A stretch of DNA of 49,763 nt from Nitrospira sp. (GTDB taxonomy: Bacteria; Nitrospirota; Nitrospiria; Nitrospirales; Nitrospiraceae): the NCBI GenBank assembly GCA_030653545.1, contig JAURZE010000036.1, positions 1 through 49,763 of the forward strand, read 5' to 3'. Positions 26,914 through 35,202 of this stretch are shown here, one piece after another. Under the pieces are notes generated by a model that had not been told where the DNA came from, ran no database searches, and saw only the letters and a list, made by a program, of their open reading frames with translations. Numbering within the stretch: position 1 is the first letter of the stretch; each line of letters opens with the position of its first letter. Both the position numbers and the translations under genes were made by a program.

Positions 26914-27861
26914 ATGGTGAAGTGGAAGGTCTTGCTCGCGTTGTTCCTGGCGGTAGGGATCGCCGGATGCGCGGCGCAACATTTCGACCATTCCGCCGAG
27001 GCCGAATCGTCGTCAACGACGATCCCGTCGACCATGATCATGATGGAACAACCGGTGCACTTTGCCACAATTGATGGCGGGGCGGTCGTTGTCGAGCCGG
27101 ATGAGTATCGAGTCGAGCAGACGACGGAATCGCAACTTCGGCTGGTTCCCCAAAAGGGTGACCGGCCGTTCCTCCTTGCCGCAGCCCTGACGACACATGA
27201 CATCGAGGTATCAAAACCATTTCCTCTCCTGCTAGCCCTCAACGAAGATGCCCGCAATCTGGTGTTGCTGCTTCCTGATGGCACGGCGCTCGATGCCGCC
27301 GGCTCCCTGAGCGGTATTCAGTCACGCGACCTCGTCCGGCCACGCCGGCACTATCACCTCGCCTACCAACTCGATCAGACAACCGGTCAGGTGCAATTCG
27401 GCGACGGTGTCGCTGGACAGCGGCCCCCGGCAAGCCCCTCGCAAGCGATGTCCCGTTCTCGCGTCGGCGCCGGGGCACTGAGCACCGTCGGCACCGTTCA
27501 ACGAGAATCCGAGCTTGAGATGATCAACCTCCAATCACTCCTCTCACAGCGCCAACAGATTGTGCAGCTCACCACGAATATTACCGCCGCGCAGAACGAA
27601 CCATTCCATCTTGAATACAACACCGACCGTCCCGGTGGAGATTTCGGACATCGGACCACGGTCAGCCCGGAAGCCTGTCGAGTGATCTGTTCGGCTGATA
27701 ATACCTGTCAGGCCTTCACCTTTGTGAAACCGCCAGCCGGCACCTCGGCAGGACAATGCTATCTCAAGCGAGCGGTGCCGGCTCAGACGGGAAATCCCTG
27801 CTGCATTTCTGCCAAACGAAAAAGCGTACAGGAGGAGCTGGTCGGCAATATCGGAAAGTAG
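26914..27861 (+). CDS. Lipoprotein with LPDGT domain and C-terminal PAN/Apple domain
   Basis: A 315-residue lipoprotein (lipobox GIAGC, Cys19); the start is set by GAGGAGGG before the ATG at 26914. Residues ~45-140 form a domain (QPVHFATIDGGAVVVEPDEY, then LVLLLPDGTALDAAGSLSG) shared with the protein at 45131 and ending IQSRDL, a weak form of the RG motif. Residues ~235-310 form a PAN/Apple domain: EYNTDRPGGDFG, CRVICSADNTCQAFTFVKP, GQCYLKRAVP and CCISAKR, with six Cys in family spacing. PAN domains bind proteins or carbohydrates. Disulfides here would need oxidative folding, plausibly by the DsbA at 32499. Confidence 0.85.
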   Translation: MVKWKVLLALFLAVGIAGCAAQHFDHSAEAESSSTTIPSTMIMMEQPVHFATIDGGAVVVEPDEYRVEQTTESQLRLVPQKGDRPFLLAAALTTHDIEVSKPFPLLLALNEDARNLVLLLPDGTALDAAGSLSGIQSRDLVRPRRHYHLAYQLDQTTGQVQFGDGVAGQRPPASPSQAMSRSRVGAGALSTVGTVQRESELEMINLQSLLSQRQQIVQLTTNITAAQNEPFHLEYNTDRPGGDFGHRTTVSPEACRVICSADNTCQAFTFVKPPAGTSAGQCYLKRAVPAQTGNPCCISAKRKSVQEELVGNIGK

Positions 27862-28322
27862 GCCGAACCTTTTCGGTCAAGAAGACAAGAGGCAGAGAAA
27901 CAGTGGAAATGCTCCAGGCACTACGCCTGGGGCAATTCCATCACCCTGAAGGAAGATAGACTTGAGGGGACACGCTCTACCCCCGTCAGACGACTGGACG
28001 CCAAGACTCATGAGGCTGTGTTGAAGCAAACACGAATCACTAACTCAGCCGTTTCCCGTTCAAACCCATGTGCTCGCAACCGCTTGAACCTTGACGCATG
28101 AACAGACGACTCATGGTTGTAATGCAAGGGCTGAGAACGCGAGGCGCCTTCTCTCGCGTCAATCGTGGTTCCCGGAGAGTGTCATGCATCGCAGGAACAG
28201 AAGGCAATCACAGGGTGAATGCGCCTCTGAGGGCGACAAGGAGCCGTAACGAGGCCTGCTTTTACTTGATCGATCGGTAGGCGGATGTACGAAAGGAATC
28301 GGAATATGGGAGGAGCCGACGT
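27862..28322. other. 460-base gap with a weak hairpin
   Basis: A 9-bp stem with one G-U pair (27911-27919 with 27925-27933) lies about 50 bases after the PAN-domain gene. No T-run follows, so it is at best a weak terminator. The rest holds no convincing reading frame. A ribosome binding site GGGAGGAG at 28308-28315 serves the next gene, whose promoter may lie here. Confidence 0.45.
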
Positions 28323-29807
28323 ATGAGATTCACACGGTCTTGTCGGGGAGGATATCTGTTTTTTGTCTGTGCCCTGTCGTTCTGTCTTGTGTTGATGCTT
28401 TCGAATACGAGGGCCGGTGCCCAAACCGGATTTGGCTCGATCGAAATCATCGTCTCCGACACGAATAACGTTCCCCTGCCCGGAGCGAAACTCTGCCTGC
28501 AGATGTCAAACCAGGTGATGGAGAGGCAAGCCGACCAGGACGGGCGCTACGTGACCTCTCTCCCTGCGGGCCAAACCACGGTCTATGCGAAGAAAGATGG
28601 ATACGAGAACCGGCAAGAGACTGTCGCCATGGCCAATGGGCAGCAGCTGGTGCGGCAACTCCGGCTGCCCCCAGGTCAAACTCAGCCGTTCCCGATTGAT
28701 TGCGGCACAACGACGGCCACGACAACCACTCCGGCCGAGGATCCCTGCGATACAATCGCCTCGCTCCTGCCGGCTATCGGAACGCGCGTCACCAATCGGG
28801 AAGTCGCCGTCACGCTGAATTTCAAGAATTCAACGAACGCCTATCGGATTACGGAATTCTCCCCGCAAGAAGTCCTTGCCGGCTCAAATCCGTCAGGCTG
28901 GCTCGATCCCGGAGAGGCTTTCACGAAGAAGAACGTGAAGTGGACGCCGGTTATTAATCCGGCTTCAACCTCGGCCACCATCAACTTCACTTTGACCGAA
29001 CCGGGATACGGAAACCATACCATTTATGTCCAAACCCGGCGGTACAGCAATGGGTGCGTGGCTCGTCGAACCCAACTGGTGACGGTAGTCCTGGCGCCGT
29101 CCAACTTCCAGACTCACACGCTCAAAGGACCGGCTCTTGAGCAATTTGTCACGGAAGCCAAAGCACGGGGGTACGAATTCCGAACGCAGATGAATGTGTT
29201 CCAACGCGCCGATCGGTGCCGACCAGGGTTTTACAGCCTGTGGCCGGAGAATTTTAATAATCCGAGAGCTCCCTTGGGGGGCGACAAGAACAGACTTGAC
29301 CAGGAGGTCACGGCTAAATTTGAAGTCTTTGGGGGACCTCTGCTTCTGAGACCCTTCTGGACGATTGAGCAAAGCAAAGCCGAACACCCGAACTTTCCCA
29401 ATTACGTTCCACCCGGTCCGCTCGATCCCAATCGGAACAATACGGTCATGGTGTATGAGAAGTTCGGCCAGAGCGGCTGTCCGCACGGCTGCCAGCAATC
29501 GCCGACGAGAGAATTTTCCTGGGTGAGAAAAATCTACGGTTATGTTGCTCTGTCAGGAACGAGAGCGCAGGGAGGCACCGAATTTTGTGATCGAGAGCGG
29601 GATGCCAGCCTCACTGAATTGGTTCTCAGAGGGCCGGCCGGAGACAACCCTGTCAGCGCCTTGGAGGATCTCCGCATACAACGCCCGTTCCAGCTCCGAC
29701 CCATTCCCCCACCCAAGCTCATCATCCCGCGTGGGATCGAGGGTGAACAAGGGACAGACGGCAGTCAGCCTATGGATCAGCCGGTAGAACCGGGAAAGAA
29801 CCCGTGA
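28323..29807 (+). CDS. Exported carboxypeptidase-regulatory-domain protein with C-terminal RG motif
   Basis: A 494-residue protein. The signal peptide ends about residue 36 (TRAGAQ). Residues ~38-120 are a carboxypeptidase regulatory-like beta-sandwich (GSIEIIVSDTNNVPLPGAKL, YVTSLPAGQTTVYAKKDGY). The remainder is not recognised; it contains a beta-rich CARDB-like stretch (~135-250) and a Cys/Pro-rich region (FGQSGCPHGCQQS). Near the C-terminus, IPRGIEGEQ (residues 468-476) is followed by an 18-residue Pro/Gln/Asp-rich tail, matching the RG-motif tails of the smaller array proteins. A GGGAGGAG ribosome binding site supports the start. Confidence 0.8.
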   Translation: MRFTRSCRGGYLFFVCALSFCLVLMLSNTRAGAQTGFGSIEIIVSDTNNVPLPGAKLCLQMSNQVMERQADQDGRYVTSLPAGQTTVYAKKDGYENRQETVAMANGQQLVRQLRLPPGQTQPFPIDCGTTTATTTTPAEDPCDTIASLLPAIGTRVTNREVAVTLNFKNSTNAYRITEFSPQEVLAGSNPSGWLDPGEAFTKKNVKWTPVINPASTSATINFTLTEPGYGNHTIYVQTRRYSNGCVARRTQLVTVVLAPSNFQTHTLKGPALEQFVTEAKARGYEFRTQMNVFQRADRCRPGFYSLWPENFNNPRAPLGGDKNRLDQEVTAKFEVFGGPLLLRPFWTIEQSKAEHPNFPNYVPPGPLDPNRNNTVMVYEKFGQSGCPHGCQQSPTREFSWVRKIYGYVALSGTRAQGGTEFCDRERDASLTELVLRGPAGDNPVSALEDLRIQRPFQLRPIPPPKLIIPRGIEGEQGTDGSQPMDQPVEPGKNP

Positions 29808-29862
29808 CAAGGGGAACCTGTCTGACTGGCTTCATAAAGTGCATCATGAATCGGGAGACCGT

Positions 29863-30329
29863 ATGAATTCGGCAAGGTGTCCATGTGCGCTGGCGTTCGC
29901 TGTTCTTTCATTATCATCTCTGGCAATTAGCTTACCGGTTGGTGCCGCACCTCCAAGCATCGACCCGTGCAGTCTCGTCACCAAGGCTGAAGCCGAGCAG
30001 ACGGTCGGCAAGATGACGGGCAATCCAAAGCTGGAGCGCGAAGGCGGCGCCGCCTGGTGCATCTACGAATTCGCGAACGGCAAAGACTCGATGGAGGTCT
30101 GGGTGTTTCCCGCCGAGGGATTGGAGCGCGGACGGAAATATGCCAAGAAAGCGGTAACCTTAAAAGGATTCGGCGAGGACGCCTTTATGGACCGTGGCAA
30201 TCATGGAGTCGATTCTCTGGACTTCTTCATCAAAAAGGCGCCGTGACCATCGAACTCTCCATGAGAGAATCGCCCGGCGACGAAGATAAGCTCAAGACCC
30301 TGGCAAAGAAGGCCCTGGGACGTTTCTGA
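29863..30329 (+). pseudogene. Exported DUF3558-like protein, frameshifted near its 3' end
   Basis: The frame opens at the ATG at 29863 with a signal peptide (ending PVGA). The DUF3558-like start DPCSLVTKAEAEQTVG and a partner Cys (AWCIYEF) follow. It stops at 30246 after DFFIKKAP. The adjacent frame continues directly with KGAVTIELSMRESPGDED and ends KALGRF at 30329, which restores the expected family C-terminus. One extra G in AAAAAGGCGCC (about 30231-30241) would join both parts. This is a one-base deletion, a sequencing error at a homopolymer, or programmed slippage; the first two are likelier. The domain matches that of the lipoprotein at 2044. Confidence 0.82.
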
Positions 30330-30503
30330 TACTCCGATCCTTTTCGCTTGCTCAATCGCATCCAGTAGAGAGCCTAAGATGTTCAAAGGTGTTCAGATGA
30401 AGATCGCACGCACGAGGGCAACGATCCATGTGATGGCGTCTCCCTTGATAACATTGAACGTCTTCTTGGCAAGAACCGACTCACATTTGGGAGCACGATC
30501 ACG

Positions 30504-31763
30504 ATGATTCAACGTCTGATTATTGGGCTACTGGTGTGGGGATTCGTTGGAGGCGATGTGACGATCCTCGACCAGACAGTCGCACAGGCTCAGGGCGTTG
30601 CAAATAACCGGATGCCCGCTCGGGACTTTGCGCAGAAAGCCGTGGCTCCCTATCGGATCGACGTAAGTCCGCCCACGCGCGGTGTCGATAGCGCCACAAT
30701 TACATTGAAGCCCGTTCCCACGGGGACGGCTGCGATTGCTGAGAAGATGTGTGCGCTGTCAGTGCGTCCGGCCAACGGGACAGGCAGCACCTGGCAAGGG
30801 CCAGCGGATCCCACCTGCGCGCTGGACGCTTTCGTGCGCTTGCCCATCGGGCAATACGTTATTCGTCTCGCCATCCTGTGGAAGGTGTCCGGAAATACAG
30901 CGGGCCTCAATCAAGTTCAGGAGCTCCCCTATGAGGTGCGGGCGGGCGATCGGCTCAAGGTTCGATCGCTGACGCTCGACCGAGGCCCCCTTGCGACGAA
31001 TTCTGACGGAAAGGTCATTGTAGAGATCGCCAATATCGGTCCGGTGGCGGCGCCACGTTTTTCGGTCAAAGGCATATTCAGGTCCGCCAATGGATCAAAG
31101 GTCGTCATGGAGAAACAAATCGCTCCGCTTCAGCCCGGAGCGGTGTATCGTGATGGCATCAGTCTTTTTCCTGTTCGCAGTGGGCGGTCAGCCCTTGCCA
31201 TCGAGGTGGATATGGCGAATGTTGCCGGGGAAGGGAGCGAATTCCTGACCAATAACAAATTTGAACTATCCTTTGATGTCACGCCTGGCTCGCCGCCGAA
31301 ACCGTTCATCGCGACAGGATCCACTCGTGTGCAGGAGGTCCCTCACATGAATAGCTGGGAAATCCCCTATGCGGTCTGCAATGTTGACCCTGAGGCGTCC
31401 TACGCCGTGACTCTCCGCTGCCTCGACAATTGTGCGGATCCCGGCCTGAGTCTCAATGCCGCTGCACCATCCATTCCGATGTGCACACCTCTCGGTGATT
31501 GCGGCGGGGGATATCTTCCAGACGGCGGTGGCCTCTGCCCACCGAATCTCCCTTTTCCCGGTGCGATCCAACCTCCGCGTCTGAAAAGATTCATTAGCCC
31601 CCATGCGGCGCATGATTACGAATTGGCCGTCCAAGCTGAAAAAGTCCGCGGCCCCCTCGGATTTACCCGAGACGTTCGAATCATCCATGTTCCAAAGATC
31701 TGTGACTTTCCTCCTTGCACACGCACCGAAGGCTATCGGTACGAAGGGATTTCCGTGCGCTGA
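30504..31763 (+). CDS. Exported CARDB-like protein, Cys-rich C-terminus
   Basis: A 419-residue protein with a signal peptide of about 28 residues (ending VAQA). Residues ~155-260 resemble a CARDB/NEW3-type beta-sandwich (DGKVIVEIANIGPVAAPRFS, then LFPVRSGRSALAIEVDMANV). The C-terminal ~140 residues hold ten or so Cys (VTLRCLDNCADPG, CTPLGDCGGGYLPDGGGLC, KICDFPPCTR), suggesting several disulfides. No family was recognised for the whole. It carries no clear RG motif. A fragment of another DUF3558-like gene follows its stop by 24 bases. Confidence 0.75.
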   Translation: MIQRLIIGLLVWGFVGGDVTILDQTVAQAQGVANNRMPARDFAQKAVAPYRIDVSPPTRGVDSATITLKPVPTGTAAIAEKMCALSVRPANGTGSTWQGPADPTCALDAFVRLPIGQYVIRLAILWKVSGNTAGLNQVQELPYEVRAGDRLKVRSLTLDRGPLATNSDGKVIVEIANIGPVAAPRFSVKGIFRSANGSKVVMEKQIAPLQPGAVYRDGISLFPVRSGRSALAIEVDMANVAGEGSEFLTNNKFELSFDVTPGSPPKPFIATGSTRVQEVPHMNSWEIPYAVCNVDPEASYAVTLRCLDNCADPGLSLNAAAPSIPMCTPLGDCGGGYLPDGGGLCPPNLPFPGAIQPPRLKRFISPHAAHDYELAVQAEKVRGPLGFTRDVRIIHVPKICDFPPCTRTEGYRYEGISVR

Positions 31764-31787
31764 ACCGGTGGACCGTCGCCGTTCCTG

Positions 31788-31842
31788 CAGCGACGAAGAA
31801 AAGCTGCAAACTATGGCGCAGAACGTCGCCAGAGCTTCATGA
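31788..31842 (+). pseudogene. 3'-terminal fragment of a DUF3558-like gene
   Basis: The frame SDEEKLQTMAQNVARAS to the stop at 31842 matches the tail of the DUF3558-like gene at 29863 (GDEDKLKTLAKKALGRF). Only the last ~17 codons are recognisable. As with the other array fragments, just the 3' end survives, directly after an intact gene. Shortness limits confidence. Confidence 0.6.
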
Positions 31843-31907
31843 CTCAGGCGACAAACTCATTGACTCGCCGCTCGAACTCGCTCCACACCACAGCGAGACG
31901 CACCTTG

Positions 31908-32125
31908 TGCTGGCATTCCCCATTTCCGTGATTGACCCGCTGCCCCTTTCTCCCCTATCCTGATCGCCCTCGCCAGATTTTCGCAGAGGTGAAATTTGGT
32001 CGATCTTCTCGGCGGCACGGAGGCTAGGCTTGAGAGTGAGACCCTATACGCAGTCTGCGCTCCTCCTTTCCTCAGCACGCTCTCGTTCATTGAACCTTCC
32101 CGACCATCCCTTCGACGTACCCCCA
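31908..32125 (+). repeat. Diverged upstream repeat, copy A
   Basis: This intergenic stretch aligns with 39262-39450. Shared blocks in order are CCGTGATTGACCC, CGG-ACGGAGGCT, TTGAGAG, CGCTC and ATTGAACCTT. It lies upstream of the small secreted gene and the dsbA-like gene. It is probably a duplicated promoter or leader region, since no common reading frame explains the conservation. Confidence 0.7.
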
Positions 32126-32163
32126 GAACGCATCGCGGTTGTCGTCACACAGCAGGAAGAAAC

Positions 32164-32502
32164 ATGAAACTATCGACTATCCTCACCATCATCCTCACGG
32201 CACTCCTGACGGAAGGTCACGCGACCTTTACGTTGGCGGATTCCCCTCCTGCCGCTATCACCGACTCACAAGCCTCACAATCCTTGAATGCCGCATCGAA
32301 GAACAATGGCGCCGGCTGGTCGAGCACTCCCGCACCCGTTTCACAAGGCAAGGCTCCCGACTGCGAAGGCACGGTTCCATCCAATGGGGTCGTGACCGCT
32401 CTTCTCAGCCGGATCGTCCGCTCGCCCGGCAACACCCAGGGAAAACAATGTCCTATTCCACCGGTCCCGGACCATCCTTCATCACAGGAGCCCCACGAAT
32501 GA
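32164..32502 (+). CDS. Small exported protein, unrecognised
   Basis: A 112-residue protein with a signal peptide (TILTIILTALLTEGHATFTLA) and a Ser/Asn/Pro-rich mature part with two Cys (APDCEGTVPSNG, GKQCPIPPVP). No family was recognised and there is no RG motif. An AGGAAG ribosome binding site precedes the start. The stop overlaps the start of the dsbA-like gene by four bases (ATGA), so the two are translationally coupled and the peptide may assist or regulate that gene. Homology to known families would be needed to say more. Confidence 0.62.
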   Translation: MKLSTILTIILTALLTEGHATFTLADSPPAAITDSQASQSLNAASKNNGAGWSSTPAPVSQGKAPDCEGTVPSNGVVTALLSRIVRSPGNTQGKQCPIPPVPDHPSSQEPHE

Positions 32503-33296
32503 TCATGCAATCTCAGATGTTCCTCCATCGCCTACAGCACTTCTGCACTACAGTCGCTGTCATTGGCCTGGCAACGATGATCGGCTGCGCGGGACCAGCG
32601 ACACCCGCGCATCAGGCCAACCACCAGTCTCTCGACCCTATCATCGAGCGCTACATCCAAACGCATCCGGAGGTCATTGAACAATCGCTCCAGGCACTGG
32701 AGGCCAAACGAGAAGCGGAAGAGAAGACACGGCAGAAGGCCGCCCTCGCCACCAAGCAAAATGAGTTGCTCAACGATCCGGGCTCCCCTATCAGCGGTAA
32801 TCTCTCCGGCAATGTCACTCTGGTGGAGTTCTTCGATTATCGCTGTGGCTTCTGCAAGCGCGCCGCCAGCGCCGTGACCCAATTGCAGCAGGAAGATCCG
32901 CGCGTACGCGTTGTCTATAAAGATCTCCCCATTCTAGGCGAAGCCTCGGAACTCGCCGCAAAGGCGGCCCTCGCCTCGAGGAACCAAGGCAAGCACCAGG
33001 CCTTCCATGAAGCCTTACTGGCCTCCAAGGGCGACATAACCAGAGAATCGATCTTGGCCATCGCCACTGAAGTCGGGCTCGACGCTAAACAGCTGGATGC
33101 CGACATGGCCACACCCGATCTTCAAACAATCATCGACCGCAACCGGGCCCTGGCCAAAGACCTTGGCATCAGTGGAACGCCGGGCTTCATCGTCGGAACG
33201 GAACTCGTGCCGGGAGCGTTGGATCTGAAGGGATTGAAGGACTTAATCGCGCGGGCGGGAATGTCATCCTCAATAGGCGGGGTGAATGCTCGATGA
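32499..33296 (+). CDS. DsbA-family thiol:disulfide oxidoreductase lipoprotein
   Basis: A 265-residue protein with a lipoprotein signal (LATMIGC, Cys30). An alpha-helical stretch (~45-95, IIERYIQTHPEVIEQSLQAL) of the kind found in Com1/DsbA-like proteins follows. The thioredoxin fold has the active site CGFC (Cys116/Cys119) in VEFFDYRCGFCKRAA and the cis-Pro loop GISGTPGFIVG. It should oxidise or isomerise disulfides outside the cytoplasm. Many neighbours are Cys-rich exported proteins, so it is the likely folding catalyst of the array. Its 3' end is duplicated twice downstream (33828 and 35035), each copy just before another array gene. Confidence 0.93.
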   Translation: MIMQSQMFLHRLQHFCTTVAVIGLATMIGCAGPATPAHQANHQSLDPIIERYIQTHPEVIEQSLQALEAKREAEEKTRQKAALATKQNELLNDPGSPISGNLSGNVTLVEFFDYRCGFCKRAASAVTQLQQEDPRVRVVYKDLPILGEASELAAKAALASRNQGKHQAFHEALLASKGDITRESILAIATEVGLDAKQLDADMATPDLQTIIDRNRALAKDLGISGTPGFIVGTELVPGALDLKGLKDLIARAGMSSSIGGVNAR

Positions 33297-33351
33297 TAGA
33301 GCCAGCACTTTCTATGACAACACCACCCAATTTCACTAGATGGAGGCCTCT

Positions 33352-33810
33352 ATGACAAAGAAACAGACTACGGCTGCAATTGTTTTTGGATTGCTCTTTT
33401 GGGCATATGGCCTGCCGGCCGATGTCTCAGCCAAGCCCAAACGACCCAGCGTCTTCGGATGTACGACGGAAGATCTCAACACCGGCTTCGGCAGTTCATG
33501 CGTTAGCCAGGCTGAACAGGACATTATGAAGGGCAATTCTTATACGCACGTCATGATCTGCGAGGGAGGTCAACAGAAGTGTTGCACGGTCAGTAACGGT
33601 TCAGGACAAATTCTCAATTGCCGAAGGCCGGCCGGGTCCGCCGCCATGAGGCAGCCGCTTCAACAGTTGACTCCTATGACTCCGCAACCTGGATCTATAC
33701 AGAGCCGTGGCGTTGAAGGCGCGGAGGATGTCGGTGAAGAGACTCCGGTGCCGTCGTGGCTGACGGAATCGTGGCTGAAAGAGCATGAAGGTGCGAAACC
33801 GTCTAAGTGA
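33352..33810 (+). CDS. Small exported Cys-rich protein with C-terminal RG motif
   Basis: A 152-residue protein; the start at 33352 has TGGAGG upstream. The signal peptide ends about residue 26 (ADVSA), and the mature part opens KPKRPSVFGC, like the KPKQP opening of the next gene. A CC pair with a downstream Cys (QQKCCTVSNGSGQILNC) is shared with the genes at 34506 and 36698. SIQSRGVE at 115-122 is the RG motif, followed by a 30-residue acidic/Trp-containing tail. Function is unknown. It begins 55 bases after the intact dsbA-like gene. Confidence 0.78.
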   Translation: MTKKQTTAAIVFGLLFWAYGLPADVSAKPKRPSVFGCTTEDLNTGFGSSCVSQAEQDIMKGNSYTHVMICEGGQQKCCTVSNGSGQILNCRRPAGSAAMRQPLQQLTPMTPQPGSIQSRGVEGAEDVGEETPVPSWLTESWLKEHEGAKPSK

Positions 33811-33827
33811 CCGGGCCGCGAACATTC

Positions 33828-33939
33828 TTCCCAGAAGCAAACCGGCGCTCATCGTCGGCATGGAATTGGTGCGGGGGGGGCGTTGGACCTGAAAGAGCTC
33901 AAAGCCCTGATTCCACAGGCAAGCTCACACCGTCGATAG
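33828..33939 (+). pseudogene. 3'-terminal fragment of a dsbA-like gene (copy 1)
   Basis: PALIVGMELV, then after a two-base insertion in a G-run (33872-33879) LDLKELKALIPQAS, matches the end of the DsbA at 32499 (PGFIVGTELVPGALDLKGLK). It ends at the stop at 33939, 35 bases before the next Cys-rich gene. No upstream part of dsbA remains. Confidence 0.87.
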
Positions 33940-33974
33940 CATTGGTCTCTCAACCTTAAATAACGGAGACGATC

Positions 33975-34397
33975 ATGACAATCGGAACACTGGGGACAGG
34001 CCGGAAGCAGCACCTCATATTCTTTGCCCTGATCGTAGGGCTCGGTGCCGTCATGGCGTTTGCAACCGAAAGCTTCGCCAAGCCCAAGCAACCGATCTAC
34101 AACCAATGCGCCTGCCGATGCGTGGCTCCGGGAGATATCGTCGGCAGCATTTCGCACTTCAACAACAACGCCGGGGTGTCATGCGGAGTCTATCTTGGCA
34201 AGACCTGCAACTACACCAACTCGCAAACCGGAGGAGTGAGCACGGGAACATTAAAGAATTGTGGAGGCTACAAACCTGGTGGAACTCAGGCACTCCAGCA
34301 AACCGTTCCCCAAGTGAACGCGCCTATCATGCGGCGCGGCGTCGAGGACGAGCAGCCGGAGCCGTCGACAACTGCGCCGAAGGAGAAAGGACAGTGA
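33975..34397 (+). CDS. Small exported Cys-rich protein with NAPIMRRGVE tail
   Basis: A 140-residue protein with a signal peptide ending about residue 34 (ATESFA). Mature KPKQPIYNQCACRCVAPGD follows, with six Cys in all (also VSCGVYLGKTCNY and LKNCGG). The C-terminus carries NAPIMRRGVEDEQ (115-127) and a 13-residue Pro/Thr/Lys tail. The mature opening resembles that of the protein at 33352, suggesting shared ancestry by tandem duplication. A CGGAGAC ribosome binding site is present. Function is unknown. Confidence 0.78.
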   Translation: MTIGTLGTGRKQHLIFFALIVGLGAVMAFATESFAKPKQPIYNQCACRCVAPGDIVGSISHFNNNAGVSCGVYLGKTCNYTNSQTGGVSTGTLKNCGGYKPGGTQALQQTVPQVNAPIMRRGVEDEQPEPSTTAPKEKGQ

Positions 34398-34505
34398 ACG
34401 GCGATGCCAAAGAGATGGGTCTGCTCCATCTGACCAGTCTTGCCGAACAATTGAGAAAGGTCCTGATAACTGCTCCATCAGTCGATAACACAAAGGAGAG
34501 ACACC

Positions 34506-34958
34506 ATGAGAATCATGCGCCGAACAGCACACGGTAAGGGCAACACCCTGTTCCTAGCCTTGACCGTCGGATTCACCACATTGCTTGTCACGTCCGGAAT
34601 CAGCCTGGCTGTACCAAAACAAGGGGCGACTTGCTCAGCCACAGGGCGAGAAAAAGGACTGAACGCCTGTGCCGACAGTCCAGGGCATACGATTCGGTGT
34701 TTACCAAGCGGAGATTACATGTGCTGCGTTCAGACCCAGACGGGCACGGAGTGTGAAGAAATCGAAAAAGATGATGCCAAGAGTGCCATAGGTAGAGCGG
34801 GACAAACTCAGAGAGGCCAGCTCCAGGTCGCGCCGACGAACCCTCCACCAAGAACTTCCCCATTCCAAAGAGGGGGAACGAACGCGCCTATCATGCGGCG
34901 CGGCGTCGAGGGCGAGCAGCCGGCTGAGCCGGCGGTGCCTACCGAAAAAGGAAAGTAG
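34506..34958 (+). CDS. Small exported Cys-rich protein with NAPIMRRGVE tail
   Basis: A 150-residue protein; AAAGGAGAG precedes the ATG. The signal peptide ends about residue 35 (SLA), and the mature part begins VPKQGATCSATGREKG. The CC motif GDYMCCVQTQTGTEC parallels GDWMCC in the gene at 36698. A Gln/Pro/Thr-rich linker leads to NAPIMRRGVEGEQ (126-138) and the tail PAEPAVPTEKGK. The tag and tail are nearly identical, also at DNA level, to those of the gene at 33975. Function is unknown. Confidence 0.78.
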   Translation: MRIMRRTAHGKGNTLFLALTVGFTTLLVTSGISLAVPKQGATCSATGREKGLNACADSPGHTIRCLPSGDYMCCVQTQTGTECEEIEKDDAKSAIGRAGQTQRGQLQVAPTNPPPRTSPFQRGGTNAPIMRRGVEGEQPAEPAVPTEKGK

Positions 34959-35034
34959 GCGCGGCAAAGAACTGCCGGCCGGAGTGGTTGCCATGGCAGC
35001 TATGGGGCGTGGAATACGAGCGATCGCCATTGAG

Positions 35035-35159
35035 CTCTCCCACGTGGCCTCGGCATCTCCGGGACACCCGGTTTCATTGTCTCTACCGGACTCCTCCCGG
35101 GAGTGTTGGACCTGAAAGGACTGAAGGACCTTGTGGCAAGATCGTACACGACCAAGTGA
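35035..35159 (+). pseudogene. 3'-terminal fragment of a dsbA-like gene (copy 2)
   Basis: The frame LGISGTPGFIV, LLPGVLDLKGLKDLVARS and then a stop at 35159 closely matches the DsbA C-terminus at 32499, including the cis-Pro loop. Upstream the similarity continues as SDRH-stop-ALPRG (DsbA: IDRNRALAKD) with an in-frame stop, so it is not translated as such. It ends 43 bases before the protease gene. Confidence 0.9.
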
Positions 35160-35202
35160 CCAAGCAGCATCGCAATTCATCTCATACTCACAGGAGCGCA
35201 AT

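Noticed and set aside
28098-28280. 60-codon open frame in the gap before the carboxypeptidase-regulatory-domain gene
   Set aside because: It is arginine-rich with no signal peptide, unlike every array gene, and has no convincing ribosome binding site.
35035-35159. A second functional dsbA gene
   Set aside because: Only the C-terminal part is present, with an in-frame stop and no CxxC region.
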